Positions 40,956-49,032 are shown, numbered from the stretch's first letter. The stretch: DNA of 64,000 nt from Streptomyces sp. NBC_00708 (GCA_036226585.1 CP108997.1:1054001-1118000); one strand, 5' to 3'. The notes: generated by a model not told the origin, from the sequence alone. Numbers and translations are program-made.

Positions 40956-41521
40956 CAGGGTCTCCCTCCCGCCCCGACGCGGGTCATGATCTCGCAGAGC
41001 GCACGGTCGTCGAAGACGCGCGAGGTCAGGAGCCGCACGGTGGTCCGGTGGCGGCCGGTCACGGGGTGGCCGGCCAGGTTGGTCCAGTAACAGCAGTGCC
41101 GCAGGTCGAGGCTGTCGGGCCCGGCGCGCAGCCAGTCGTCCTGGCTGCGCGGTACGAGCATCACGACCAGGATCTTGTGCACCGAGACGGGCGTCCGGGC
41201 GAGCTTCACGAGGTGGGCGTTGTCCAGCGTGAAGGAGAAGGTCCGGCCGGGCGGCCGGGGCGGTATCTGGTAGGTGCACTTCAGCTGGACCTTGATGGTC
41301 ACCTCGTCGTCGACGACATGGCCGGGGGCGCCGTGGCTGACGTGCCAGTCGATGCCGTTGTCGGGGAAGGGCTGCGAGAGCGAGCAGCCCGCCGCGGCGG
41401 CGACGGCGTGCAGGTAGCCCACCTGGAGGGTCTCCATGCAGGCGGTGGTGGCGAGTGCGCCGCGCAGCGGTGCGGTCCGCTGGGGCAGCAGCCCGCTCGG
41501 TTCGGGCTGCGCGAGCGCCAT
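40955..41521 (-). CDS. DUF4365 (PD-(D/E)xK-like) domain protein
   Basis: 188-residue protein matching DUF4365, a family placed in the PD-(D/E)xK nuclease-like superfamily. The core reads [11 protein letters not shown], then [10 protein letters not shown]; the D...Q-x-K arrangement is the family's presumed metal/active site. The C-terminal half is beta/alpha with a Cys pair (HCCYWTN). First gene of a two-gene unit with the following protein; divergent from the DEDDh exonuclease over 188 bp. Nuclease activity is predicted by family only. DUF4365 proteins also occur in defence-island settings, but nothing else here looks like a defence gene. Confidence 0.8.
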   Translation of the reverse strand: MALAQPEPSGLLPQRTAPLRGALATTACMETLQVGYLHAVAAAAGCSLSQPFPDNGIDWHVSHGAPGHVVDDEVTIKVQLKCTYQIPPRPPGRTFSFTLDNAHLVKLARTPVSVHKILVVMLVPRSQDDWLRAGPDSLDLRHCCYWTNLAGHPVTGRHRTTVRLLTSRVFDDRALCEIMTRVGAGGRP

Positions 41522-41628
41522 GGCTCCGTAAGCCTTCCGGGCCGTACCAATGGGGATGAGGGGTCCGGTCGGTCAACTCGCGCCGCCGGTACTTGTGTTG
41601 TCACCGCACGGGGGCGCCGCCAAACGGC

Positions 41629-41675
41629 GTATCAGGCAAAGGGCGCGGGTATCACCGAACCGGGCAGGGGTATCA
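41629..41675 (+). repeat. Three GTATCA repeats upstream of the exonuclease gene
   Basis: GTATCA occurs at 41629-41634, 41649-41654 and 41670-41675 (contexts GCGTATCAGG, GGGTATCACC, GGGTATCACG), 20 and 21 bp apart, so on one helix face. They lie 35-81 bp before the exonuclease start. Regulator-binding sites are an inference; no regulator is known. Confidence 0.55.
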
Positions 41676-41709
41676 CGCCATCTGCCGTGCGTGCGCGAGG
41701 AGTTCGGGG

Positions 41710-42435
41710 ATGACTCATTGGTACGAAGGGCCGCTGGCCGCATTCGACACGGAGACGACGGGTGTGGACGTCGAGGAGGACCGGATCGTTTCGGCCGCCC
41801 TCGTCGTCCAGGACCGGGCGGACGGCCCGGTGCGCGTCACCCGCTGGCTGGTGAATCCCGGGGTGCCGGTTCCCCCGGGCGCGACGGAGATCCACGGGCT
41901 GACCGACGACCATCTGCAGCGCAACGGCCGCTGGCCGGCGCCCGCGGTGGAGGAGATGGCCCGCGCGCTGGCGGAGCAGAGCGCGGCGGGCCGGCCGCTG
42001 GTGGTGATGAACGCTCCCTTCGATCTGACGCTGCTGGACCGGGAGTTGAAACGGCATCGCGCGTCGTCGCTGGGCACGTATCTGGAGGCGTCGCCGTTGT
42101 GCGTGCTCGACCCCCGGGTGCTGGACAAGCATCTGGACCGCTACCGCAAGGGCCGGCGCACGCTCACGGACCTGTGCGAGCTGTACGGGGTGCTGCTGGA
42201 CGGGGCGCATGACGCGGCGGCGGACGCGGCGGCCTCGCTGGAGCTGGTCCGGGCGGTGGGGCGCCGGTTCACCACGCGGCTCGAACGGCTGACGCCGGCG
42301 GAGCTGCACACGCTCCAGGCGGTGTGGCACGCCGCGCAGGCGCGGGGGCTCCAGGCGTGGTTCGCACGCAGCGGGACACCGGAGACGGTGGACCCTTCCT
42401 GGCCGCTGCGTCCGGAGCTGCGTACGGCCGCGTGA
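41710..42435 (+). CDS. DEDDh 3'-5' exonuclease (DnaQ/epsilon-like)
   Basis: 241-residue exonuclease of the DnaQ-like RNase T/epsilon group. Exo I is AAFDTETTGVDVEEDR, Exo II VVMNAPFDLTLLDRE, Exo III HDAAADAAASLE (H-x4-D). Beyond residue ~190 is a short helical tail ending ELRTAA. I chose the ATG giving MTHWYEGPLAAFD. It may be a polymerase proofreader or a stand-alone trimming enzyme. It faces away from the DUF4365 cassette, and the GTATCA repeats sit in its upstream region. Confidence 0.88.
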   Translation: MTHWYEGPLAAFDTETTGVDVEEDRIVSAALVVQDRADGPVRVTRWLVNPGVPVPPGATEIHGLTDDHLQRNGRWPAPAVEEMARALAEQSAAGRPLVVMNAPFDLTLLDRELKRHRASSLGTYLEASPLCVLDPRVLDKHLDRYRKGRRTLTDLCELYGVLLDGAHDAAADAAASLELVRAVGRRFTTRLERLTPAELHTLQAVWHAAQARGLQAWFARSGTPETVDPSWPLRPELRTAA

Positions 42436-42460
42436 AGGGGCAGAAGCAGCCGGACACGCG

Positions 42461-42497
42461 GAAGCCGGCCCGTCGGTGGTGCTGACGGACCGGCTTC
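42461..42497 (+). terminator. Terminator after the exonuclease gene
   Basis: Fourteen-base arms GAAGCCGGCCCGTC and GACGGACCGGCTTC with one mismatch and a ~9-nt loop lie 25 bp past the stop. Confidence 0.65.
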
Positions 42498-42499
42498 TC

Positions 42500-42580
42500 C
42501 CGGGGTGGGCGATACTGGGTTCGAACCAGTGACCTCTTCGGTGTGAACGAAGCGCTCTCCCACTGAGCTAATCGCCCGGG
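42500..42580. repeat. 81-bp direct repeat, copy 1 (contains tRNA-Val)
   Basis: Exactly identical to 45684-45764, 3184 bp away; the repeat is the tRNA plus six bases on its 3' side and three on its 5' side (minus strand). Confidence 0.9.
42506..42577 (-). tRNA. tRNA-Val (CAC anticodon), copy 1
   Basis: 72 nt with acceptor GGGCGAT/ATCGCCC, D-loop AGCTCAGTGGGAGAGC, anticodon stem-loop CTTCG-TTCACAC-CGAAG (anticodon CAC) and T-arm GGTTCGAACCC. CCA is not encoded. It is identical to the copy at 45690-45761. Confidence 0.95.
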
Positions 42581-42616
42581 AACGGGTTGAACCATACAGG
42601 GCCGGACGGCCGTGGT

Positions 42617-43063
42617 TCAAACCGCTCGCAGCCGGGCCGCGAGCCCTCGCCGCCCGGCCCGCATCATCAGGGCGTGGTTGGCGCGGAACACCGGCCGGCA
42701 CGGCAGCGCAAGGAGCCGTATCAGCGTCCTGCGTACCTCGACCTCCTGCTCGTACACGACGCGGGCGCCGGGGCCGTGCGCGGTGACCGTCCAGCGGGCC
42801 CAGCCGTCGAGGTCGCCGCCGAGGCCCGCTTCGAGAATGCCGTTCGCCGGGTCCCGCCGTCGCTCGCGCACGGTCGTGACGAGGTCGTACGGGAGGACGG
42901 AGCGGATGCGGGTGGTGCCGGAACCGTCGTCCGACCGGCCGGCCTCGCGGACCTGCGGCCACCAGAGCGGGTAGTCCTCGACGCGTTCGAGCTGTGCGTA
43001 GACGGCGCCGGGTGGTGCGGGAAGCTCCCACACGCTGACGAATCGGTAGTGGTTCCAGTTCAT
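42617..43063 (-). CDS. SRPBCC/polyketide-cyclase-like protein
   Basis: 148-residue START/SRPBCC-type ligand-binding protein. The pattern is a first strand (HYRFVSVWELPAPPGAVYAQLE), helix VEDYPLWWPQVREA, several strands (SGTTRIRSVLPYDLVTTVRE), and a long C-terminal helix (FRANHALMMRAGRRGLAARL). I chose the ATG at MNWNHYRF. It lies inside the segment bracketed by the twin tRNA-Val genes. Ligand unknown. Confidence 0.8.
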   Translation of the reverse strand: MNWNHYRFVSVWELPAPPGAVYAQLERVEDYPLWWPQVREAGRSDDGSGTTRIRSVLPYDLVTTVRERRRDPANGILEAGLGGDLDGWARWTVTAHGPGARVVYEQEVEVRRTLIRLLALPCRPVFRANHALMMRAGRRGLAARLRAV

Positions 43064-43146
43064 TTCCTCAGGATGCTCGTACTCAGACGGGGATCTGAGT
43101 ACGAGCGCGCATGTCCGCCGGCGTGGCGCGCAGCACACTCGCTTCC

Positions 43147-45627
43147 ATGGAACATGTGCCGCCGCCCGCCGAGGAATTGGCGCTCCTCGACCGTGAACTG
43201 GCCTGGCTGGACGCCCGCCGGTCCCAGCTGCTGACCCGACGCGCCTGGCTGGTGCAGGCGCTGAGCACCGTCACCGCGCCGTCTGCCGCCGCGCCGGGCC
43301 CGTGGACGGCGCCTCGGGGACAGGGGCAGGCCGCCGGGGTGTTCGGCCCGCCGGTTCCCCCGGCCCCCGCGCGCGGTGCGCAGAATGTGCTGCTCGTTCT
43401 CGGCGGGCTGCTGCTGACGGTCGCCGCGCTGGCGTTCACCCTGGTGAGCTGGGGCGACATGGGGATCGGCGGGCGCAGCGCGGTCCTGACCGCTGTGACG
43501 GCCGGGGCGCTGGTCGCGCCGGCGACGCTGCTGCGACGGGGACTGGCCGCCACGGCCGAGGCGCTGGCGGCGCTGGCCTCGGTGCTGATGGTGCTCGACG
43601 CGTACGCGGTCCATGAGGTGGCGATGCCGGACGCGGGCGGTGCCGGTTACACGGCGACGGCCGCGGCGGTGCTCGCGGTGGTGTGGGCGGCCTACGGGCT
43701 GCTCCTGGGCCGGCTGCGGCTGCCGTTGCCGCTCGCGGTGTTCACCGCGCAGCTGCCGTTGGTGCTGTGGGCGTGGGCGGCGGGTGCCGGTCCGCTGTGG
43801 TTCGCCGCCTCCCTGCTGGTGACGGCGGCGCTGGACGGTGTGGTGGCGCTGCGGGTCGAGCGGGCCTCGGTACGGGTCACGGCGTTCGCCGCTCTGTGTG
43901 TGACGGGCGGGGCCGGACTGCTGGTGGCGCTGGTGGAGTCGATGACGGCGTCCGGGCCGGCGGGCGCGGTGGCGCCGGGGGCGCTGCTGCTGGCCGGTGC
44001 GGCGCTCGCTCTGGCGGGGGCCCGCACGGCTCCGGGGCCGTTCGCGGTGGCCGGTGGCCTGGTGGCCGGTCTGGCGGCCGTGGCGGCGGTGGGCGGGGTG
44101 GCCGCCGCCGGGATGCCGGACGGCTGGACGGTGCTGGTGTACCTGCTGTGCGGCGGGGCGCTGCTCACCGGCGTACGCGCTCCGCTGGGGGTGGCGGCGC
44201 GAGGGCTGGTGTGGGCCTCGGGCGTGGTGACGGCGGGCGCGGTGCTGGTCTCGCTGCCCATGGTGACGGTGGTCGCGGCGGGTCCGGTGTCGCGGCTGGG
44301 CGGGCTGTGGTCGGGCGTTCCGCGCGACGGGGCCCGGGGCGCGGTGGGCGCGACGGATCTGCCGTGGGCGGAGATGGCCTACGCCCCGGTGGTGCTGTTG
44401 CTGGTGGCCGTGGCGCTCGGTGCCGCGTACCGGTGGTGGGAGGGCCTGGCCGGGTGGGCCGGGGCCGCGGCTCCCGGGCCGGCCTGGCGCGGTGCGGCGG
44501 GCTCGGCGGCGGTCGTGCTGGGCTGGGCGGGGCTGATGGTGCTGCCGGCGGCGCTGGACCTGTCCTTCGCGGCGGCCCTCGCGACGCAGCTCGTGCTGAT
44601 GGTGGCGGCGTTCGGCCTCGCGGCGGGCGGGCTGCGGGCCGGCGCGCGAGGTGTGGCGGTGACGGCCGGGGTGGTCGGGTCGGCCGGTGCGGTGGGTGCC
44701 GGGCTGCTGTCGCTGGCGACGGAGGCGGCCACGTACACGGCGTTCGGTCTGCTGGTGGCGGTGTTCGCCGGGCTCGCGCTCGCCCTGGACGGGCAGGAGG
44801 GTGCCTCGGCGGGGGCGGTGCGGGCGTCGGCGTGCGCGGCCGTGGTGTGTGCCGTGGTGCCGATGGCGGCGCTGGGGTCCTCGCTGGGGTTCACGGCGTA
44901 CGGGACGGCTCCGCTGCTGCTGGCCGTGCCGACGGTGACGGTGCTGGTGGGCGCCCGGCTGAAGGGTCACCCGGTGGCGCTGCCGGTCGAGGTGACCGGT
45001 GCGGTGGCGGGTGCGGTGGCCGTGGCGACGGCGGCGGGCGACGCGCGCTACCTGGCCCTGGTGCTGGCGCTGTGCGGGGTGCTGGCGGCGGCGACGGCGC
45101 TGCGCGAGGAGCGGCGTCCGCTCGCCGGGTACCTGGCGACGGGGCTGTTCGTCCTGGCGGCGTGGGTGCGGCTCTCCCTGTCGGGGGTGTCGGCTCCGGA
45201 GGCGTACACCCTGCCGGTGACCGTGCCGGCGCTGGTGGTCGGGATGCTGCGCCGGCGCCGCGATCCGTCGGCCTCGTCGTGGGCGGCGTACGGGGCGGGT
45301 CTCGCGGTGACGCTGGTCCCGTCGCTGGGCGCGGCCTGGACGGACCCGCACTGGACGCGTCCGCTGCTGCTGGGGGTGGCGGCCCTGGTGATCACGCTGG
45401 TGGGTGCGCGGCTGCGGCTGCAGGCGCTGCTGGTGCTGGGCGGCGTGGTGCTGGCGCTGGACGCGCTGCACGAGCTGGCGCCGTACGTGGTGCAGGTGGC
45501 GGGCGCGCTGCCGCGGTGGGTGGCCCCGGCGCTGGCCGGGGTGCTGCTGCTCGCGGTGGGGGCGACGTACGAGAAGCGGCTGCGCGACGCCCGCCGACTG
45601 AAGGACGCGCTGGGGCGGATGCGGTGA
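43147..45627 (+). CDS. SCO7613-type multi-spanning membrane protein
   Basis: 826-residue very hydrophobic, Ala/Val/Leu/Gly-rich protein. The first ~90 residues are cytoplasmic with a coil (EELALLDRELAWLDARRSQLLTRR), and the rest contains on the order of twenty membrane helices (for example VLLVLGGLLLTVAALAFTLV) up to a short basic tail (YEKRLRDARRLKDALGRMR). It resembles the SCO7613 C-terminal-containing family, of unknown function. Two ATG starts are possible (43111 or 43147); I chose the latter at MEHVPPPAEE. Confidence 0.75.
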   Translation: MEHVPPPAEELALLDRELAWLDARRSQLLTRRAWLVQALSTVTAPSAAAPGPWTAPRGQGQAAGVFGPPVPPAPARGAQNVLLVLGGLLLTVAALAFTLVSWGDMGIGGRSAVLTAVTAGALVAPATLLRRGLAATAEALAALASVLMVLDAYAVHEVAMPDAGGAGYTATAAAVLAVVWAAYGLLLGRLRLPLPLAVFTAQLPLVLWAWAAGAGPLWFAASLLVTAALDGVVALRVERASVRVTAFAALCVTGGAGLLVALVESMTASGPAGAVAPGALLLAGAALALAGARTAPGPFAVAGGLVAGLAAVAAVGGVAAAGMPDGWTVLVYLLCGGALLTGVRAPLGVAARGLVWASGVVTAGAVLVSLPMVTVVAAGPVSRLGGLWSGVPRDGARGAVGATDLPWAEMAYAPVVLLLVAVALGAAYRWWEGLAGWAGAAAPGPAWRGAAGSAAVVLGWAGLMVLPAALDLSFAAALATQLVLMVAAFGLAAGGLRAGARGVAVTAGVVGSAGAVGAGLLSLATEAATYTAFGLLVAVFAGLALALDGQEGASAGAVRASACAAVVCAVVPMAALGSSLGFTAYGTAPLLLAVPTVTVLVGARLKGHPVALPVEVTGAVAGAVAVATAAGDARYLALVLALCGVLAAATALREERRPLAGYLATGLFVLAAWVRLSLSGVSAPEAYTLPVTVPALVVGMLRRRRDPSASSWAAYGAGLAVTLVPSLGAAWTDPHWTRPLLLGVAALVITLVGARLRLQALLVLGGVVLALDALHELAPYVVQVAGALPRWVAPALAGVLLLAVGATYEKRLRDARRLKDALGRMR

Positions 45628-45643
45628 GCTGACAGCGGGAACG

Positions 45644-45682
45644 CCGACGGCCCGGAAGCTCTGGAAGCTTCCGGGCCGTCGG
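45644..45682 (+). terminator. Strong terminator after the membrane protein gene
   Basis: Perfect 17-bp stem CCGACGGCCCGGAAGCT / AGCTTCCGGGCCGTCGG with loop CTGGA begins 16 bp after the stop and abuts the tRNA-Val repeat. Confidence 0.85.
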
Positions 45683-45683
45683 T

Positions 45684-45764
45684 CCGGGGTGGGCGATACT
45701 GGGTTCGAACCAGTGACCTCTTCGGTGTGAACGAAGCGCTCTCCCACTGAGCTAATCGCCCGGG
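45684..45764. repeat. 81-bp direct repeat, copy 2 (contains tRNA-Val)
   Basis: Exact duplicate of 42500-42580. The 3.1-kb stretch between holds the SRPBCC and SCO7613-type genes. Confidence 0.9.
45690..45761 (-). tRNA. tRNA-Val (CAC anticodon), copy 2
   Basis: Identical in sequence to the copy at 42506-42577, with anticodon loop TTCACAC. CCA is not encoded. Confidence 0.95.
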
Positions 45765-45816
45765 TGCGCTGCATACGTTACCCCATGTCAGCGCCGCCCC
45801 CCGACCACCTCTTGCG

Positions 45817-46308
45817 TCACTCGTGGATCTTCCACGGCATGACGATCCCGAACTTCCACACGTAGATCCCGACGAGCACCGCGATGATCACGAGCCCGAT
45901 CACCGTGAGGGTGATGTTGCGCCGCCGGACCTTGGGGTCGAGCGCCCGCTGGGCGGCCTCGGTGACCTTGCGCCGGGTCCAGCGCAGCACCAGCTGGGCC
46001 CAGACGAACTCGGTCGCCCAGATCGCCATGCCGCCGAAGATCACCAGCCAGCCGGGGCCCGGCAGCGGCAGCATGATGATGCCGGCCACCACGACGGCGA
46101 GGCCGACCACGAAGACGCCGACCTGCCAGCTCAGGTGCAGGGCTCTGGAGGCCTTGATGAAGCCGGGCGCTCTGGAGCCGAGCCCCGCGTCCTCCTTGGT
46201 CACTCCCTGTATGACGTCCCCCGTCGCATCGCGGGGCGCTTCCCCCGCGGCGGGAGCCGGTTCCGCCGCTGCGGCGGCACCGTCCCGCTCGTCACTCTCC
46301 GCGTTCAT
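45817..46308 (-). CDS. TIGR02611/PGPGW family membrane protein
   Basis: 163-residue small membrane protein. After an Ala/Glu-rich start and the basic helix RAPGFIKASRALHLSWQ come two helices (VGVFVVGLAVVVAGIIML; WLVIFGGMAIWATEFVW) around the signature LPLPGPGWLVIFGG, then a third (LTVIGLVIIAVLVGIYVW). Function unknown. Divergent from ssgB with a 189-bp gap. Confidence 0.85.
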   Translation of the reverse strand: MNAESDERDGAAAAAEPAPAAGEAPRDATGDVIQGVTKEDAGLGSRAPGFIKASRALHLSWQVGVFVVGLAVVVAGIIMLPLPGPGWLVIFGGMAIWATEFVWAQLVLRWTRRKVTEAAQRALDPKVRRRNITLTVIGLVIIAVLVGIYVWKFGIVMPWKIHE

Positions 46309-46413
46309 GGACTCAACCTACCGGACCGTCCCGTGTCACTGGAATGGCCGCATGACGCAAAGTTACACACCGCTGTACGAGCTACCTGAAGCATCACAAA
46401 ACGGTCAGAGGGG

Positions 46414-46437
46414 TTTACAACGCCACCGTAGGTGGCA
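46414..46437 (+). promoter_or_regulatory. Candidate ssgB promoter element
   Basis: GTTT, 14 bp, then GGTGGC resembles a sigma-B/H-type promoter (GTTT-N14-16-GGGTA) imperfectly, and GCCACC-GTA-GGTGGC is a perfect 6-bp inverted repeat overlapping the -10 part. From memory ssgB is sigma-H dependent. Sequence support is weak. Confidence 0.3.
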
Positions 46438-46497
46438 TGTCGATTTCGCCGACGTGCGAATCCCCGAGCGCACACTGAGCGAAAGGCCCTGGCGCTT

Positions 46498-46911
46498 ATG
46501 AACACCACGGTCAGCTGCGAGCTGCACCTGCGCCTCGTTGTGTCGAGCGAGTCCTCACTGCCTGTACCCGCGGGCCTGCGGTATGACACGGCCGATCCGT
46601 ATGCCGTGCACGCCACCTTCCACACCGGAGCGGAGGAGACGGTCGAGTGGGTTTTCGCCCGTGACCTCCTTGCCGAGGGGCTGCACCGGCCCACCGGCAC
46701 CGGAGACGTCCGCGTCTGGCCATCCCGTAGTCACGGCCAGGGCGTCGTCTGCATCGCGCTGAGCTCCCCAGAGGGCGAAGCACTGCTCGAGGCCCCGGCA
46801 CGGGCCCTGGAGTCGTTCCTGAAGCGGACCGACGCCGCGGTTCCACCGGGCACCGAACACCGCCACTTCGACCTCGATACGGAGCTCTCACACATCCTGG
46901 CCGAGAGCTGA
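46498..46911 (+). CDS. ssgB: Sporulation cell-division protein SsgB
   Basis: 137-residue SALP-family protein that recruits FtsZ to sporulation septum sites in aerial hyphae. I recognise the sequence as SsgB: it opens MNTTVSCELHLRLVVSSES and runs through ADPYAVHATFHTGAEETVEW to RHFDLDTELSHILAES, near-invariant in streptomycetes. ATG start with AAAGG about ten bases before. Two hairpins follow the stop. Its partner SsgA is not in the window. This gene is the clearest organism marker here. Confidence 0.97.
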   Translation: MNTTVSCELHLRLVVSSESSLPVPAGLRYDTADPYAVHATFHTGAEETVEWVFARDLLAEGLHRPTGTGDVRVWPSRSHGQGVVCIALSSPEGEALLEAPARALESFLKRTDAAVPPGTEHRHFDLDTELSHILAES

Positions 46912-46929
46912 GCCAGGCCGAGAGCTGCA

Positions 46930-46960
46930 CGACGCCGTCCGACTCGGGGAGACGGCGTCG
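46930..46960 (+). terminator. ssgB terminator
   Basis: Perfect 10-bp stem CGACGCCGTC / GACGGCGTCG begins 18 bp past the ssgB stop; a second, longer hairpin follows. Confidence 0.65.
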
Positions 46961-46984
46961 CGCGGACAACCTCATACGGCTGAC

Positions 46985-47030
46985 ACCGGCGCCGGTGACC
47001 ACGGAATCCACCGTGGTGACCGGCGCCGGT
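46985..47030. repeat. Inverted repeat with palindromic arms
   Basis: Twenty-base arms (46985-47004 and 47011-47030, one mismatch, loop AATCCA) each contain the perfect palindrome ACCGGCGCCGGT, so alternative cruciforms are possible. It may be a second ssgB terminator or a site for the CGNR gene downstream. Confidence 0.6.
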
Positions 47031-47166
47031 CAGCGTTGCGCCCCGGCCGCCGGCGCCCGCGCAAGGCCGTCGCACGCCCCCGTACACCGCTGCGCGCCCC
47101 GGCCGAGCCAGTAGAGTCGACCGGCATCGGCGGGCGCCCGCCCGCCGGAGGCCAGGGAGCGAAAGC

Positions 47167-47742
47167 GTGCTGATCCCCCACGACACCCGGATCGCCCTCG
47201 ACGTAGTGGTCGATCTGGTGAACACCGCGCCGGAGAGCGAGCCGGAAGGGGGCGAGGCGCCCGCCGACGGACTCGGCGGCATCGAGGCGCTCCACGCGTT
47301 CGCCGTCCGCCACCGGGTGAGCGGGGTCGGCACGCTCGACGAGAAGGACCTGCGGGCCGTGCACGACGTACGGGCCCGGTTCGCCGAGGTCTTCGCGGCC
47401 GAGGACGCGCGGACCGCGGCCGGACTGGTGAACGCGCTGGTGGCCGCCGCGGGCACCACGCCGCAGCTCACCGCCCACGACGGCTACGACTGGCATGTGC
47501 ACTACTTCTCGCCGGACGCCTCCCTCGCCGACCATCTGGCGGCCGACTGCGGCATGGCCCTCGCCTTCATCATCGTGGCGGGCGAGACGGAGCGGCTGCG
47601 GCGGTGCGAGGCACCGGACTGCCGGCACGCCTTCGTCGACCTCTCCCGCAACCGCTCCCGGCGCTACTGCTCCAGCCGCACCTGCGGTAACCGCCTGCAC
47701 GTGGCCGCGTACCGCGCGCGCCGCAGGGAGGCGGCGGGCTGA
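47167..47742 (+). CDS. CGNR zinc-finger domain protein
   Basis: 191-residue putative regulator of the ABATE/CGNR type. The N-terminal stress-related helical domain (DVVVDLVNTAPES...LAFIIVAGETERLRRC) is followed by the C-terminal zinc finger: EAPDCRHAFVDLSRN, then CSSRTCGNRLHVAAYRARR with the CGNR motif. GTG start behind GGGAGCGAAAGC. It would bind DNA as a transcription factor. Its targets are not apparent; it lies alone between ssgB and a small membrane gene. Confidence 0.88.
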   Translation: MLIPHDTRIALDVVVDLVNTAPESEPEGGEAPADGLGGIEALHAFAVRHRVSGVGTLDEKDLRAVHDVRARFAEVFAAEDARTAAGLVNALVAAAGTTPQLTAHDGYDWHVHYFSPDASLADHLAADCGMALAFIIVAGETERLRRCEAPDCRHAFVDLSRNRSRRYCSSRTCGNRLHVAAYRARRREAAG

Positions 47743-47746
47743 CCGC

Positions 47747-47902
47747 TCACAGCACGAAGAGATCGTGCAACGCGGCCATCAGCAAGAGGGTGCCGACGAC
47801 CGTGAGGAAGATCATCAGAGGGGGCTGGGAGAGCGCGAAGAGACAGCCGCGCGGCTCTTCGCCAGGGGGTGCGGGGGCATCGCCCCGAGAGGTGTCCACC
47901 AT
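47747..47902 (-). CDS. Small hydrophobic protein
   Basis: About 51 residues, one C-terminal membrane helix (PPLMIFLTVVGTLLLMAALHDL) after a short Pro/Glu-rich start (MVDTSRGDAPAPPGEEPRG). An upstream in-frame ATG would make 74 residues. Only 5 bp separate it from the CGNR stop, convergent. Not recognised; the call rests on the helix and its GC-biased codons. Confidence 0.5.
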   Translation of the reverse strand: MVDTSRGDAPAPPGEEPRGCLFALSQPPLMIFLTVVGTLLLMAALHDLFVL

Positions 47903-48060
47903 TTCGGGACGATCATGACGCAGTCCGAGGTGTGCTGCGTACCAACATGCCTCTTCGCGACGGGAGTTCACCCGTCATGGGGGCACCCTTATTCGCTCCG
48001 GCGTCCGATCGCCACGCGTGCTTTCGGAACTCTTGCCCCGCTCCCACCGGCCGCCCCGGC

Positions 48061-49032
48061 TCAGCGCAGGTCGCGCAGCATCCGCAGCTGGACCTGACGG
48101 TGGACGCCGGTGCCGCCCTCGTGGCCGTTCCAGGGGTAGATCTCGATCTCCTTGGGCCCGGCCCAGCGGTTGTAGGCGGCGAAGACCGTGGAGGGCGGGC
48201 AGATCGCGTCCATCAGGGCGACCGAGTAGAGCGCGGGCACCGTCGCGCGGGCCGCGAAGCTGACGCCGTCGAAGTACGACAGGGTGCGGAACACCTGGTC
48301 GTCCGCGCCGTGCCGGGTGGCGAGGAACTGGACGATCTCCTGGTACGGATCCTCGTCGGTGATCTCGACGGCCCGCCGGTAGTGCGTCAGGAACGGTACG
48401 TCGACGAACGCGGCCTTGACGTGCGGGCTGAGGGCCGCGACCGCCTGGGCGATGCCGCCGCCCTGGCTGGCGCCGTTCACGACGATGCGGGCGGGGTCGA
48501 CCGACGGGTGGCTGCGGGCGACCTCGACGGCGCGCACCGCGTCGGTGAAGACCCGGCGGTAGTAGTACGTCTCGGGGTCGAGGATGCCGTTGGTCATGAA
48601 CCCGGGCGCCTGCGGGTTGGCGGCGCCGTGCGGATCCGGGGTGGCGCCCGCCGAGTGGTGGTTGACCGCGCCCTGGCCGCGGGTGTCCACGATCAGGGCG
48701 GCCCAGCCGGCGGCGGGCCACACCAGATGATCGAGCGGCAGCCCGCGCCCGCCGCTGTACCCGAGGTAGTGGACGACGGTCGGCAGGGGGCCCTCGGCGC
48801 CCGCGGGCACGTTCAGCCAGGCGCGTATCCGGTGACCGCCCCAGCCGGCGAACGACACGTCGTACGAGTCGACCGCGCTCAACGCGGCGTCGTAGGGCGC
48901 GAATTCGGCGTCGAGCGGATGGGCCGCGGCCTCGTCGAGGGTGAGCTGCCAGAAGGCGTCGAAGTCCTCCGGCTCGTCGGGGTCGGGGCGGTAGCCGCGC
49001 AGTTGGTCCAGGGGCAGGTCGAACAGGGCCAT
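48061..49032 (-). CDS. Acetylxylan esterase/cephalosporin deacetylase-like hydrolase
   Basis: 323-residue alpha/beta hydrolase of the AXE1 family (carbohydrate esterase 7 type). The nucleophile elbow is VVNGASQGGGIAQAV, the Asp lies near VALMDAICPPSTVFAAYN and the His in YPWNGHEGGTGVHR. Region GWGGHRIRAWLNVPAG and VDTRGQGAVNHHSAG are typical of the family. No signal peptide, so it is intracellular. I chose the ATG at MALFDLPLDQLRGY behind GGAGAAGCC. Substrate unknown: acetylated sugars are likely. Confidence 0.88.
   Translation of the reverse strand: MALFDLPLDQLRGYRPDPDEPEDFDAFWQLTLDEAAAHPLDAEFAPYDAALSAVDSYDVSFAGWGGHRIRAWLNVPAGAEGPLPTVVHYLGYSGGRGLPLDHLVWPAAGWAALIVDTRGQGAVNHHSAGATPDPHGAANPQAPGFMTNGILDPETYYYRRVFTDAVRAVEVARSHPSVDPARIVVNGASQGGGIAQAVAALSPHVKAAFVDVPFLTHYRRAVEITDEDPYQEIVQFLATRHGADDQVFRTLSYFDGVSFAARATVPALYSVALMDAICPPSTVFAAYNRWAGPKEIEIYPWNGHEGGTGVHRQVQLRMLRDLR

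Noticed and set aside
39750..41576. One 608-codon reading frame spanning both the OB-like and DUF4365 loci
   Set aside because: The upstream half is an out-of-frame shadow of DUF4365; the real gene starts at 40955 with a good ribosome-binding site.
43060..45774. Minus-strand frame antisense to the SCO7613-type gene
   Set aside because: Arg/His/Gln-rich translation with no motifs, a typical high-GC shadow frame.
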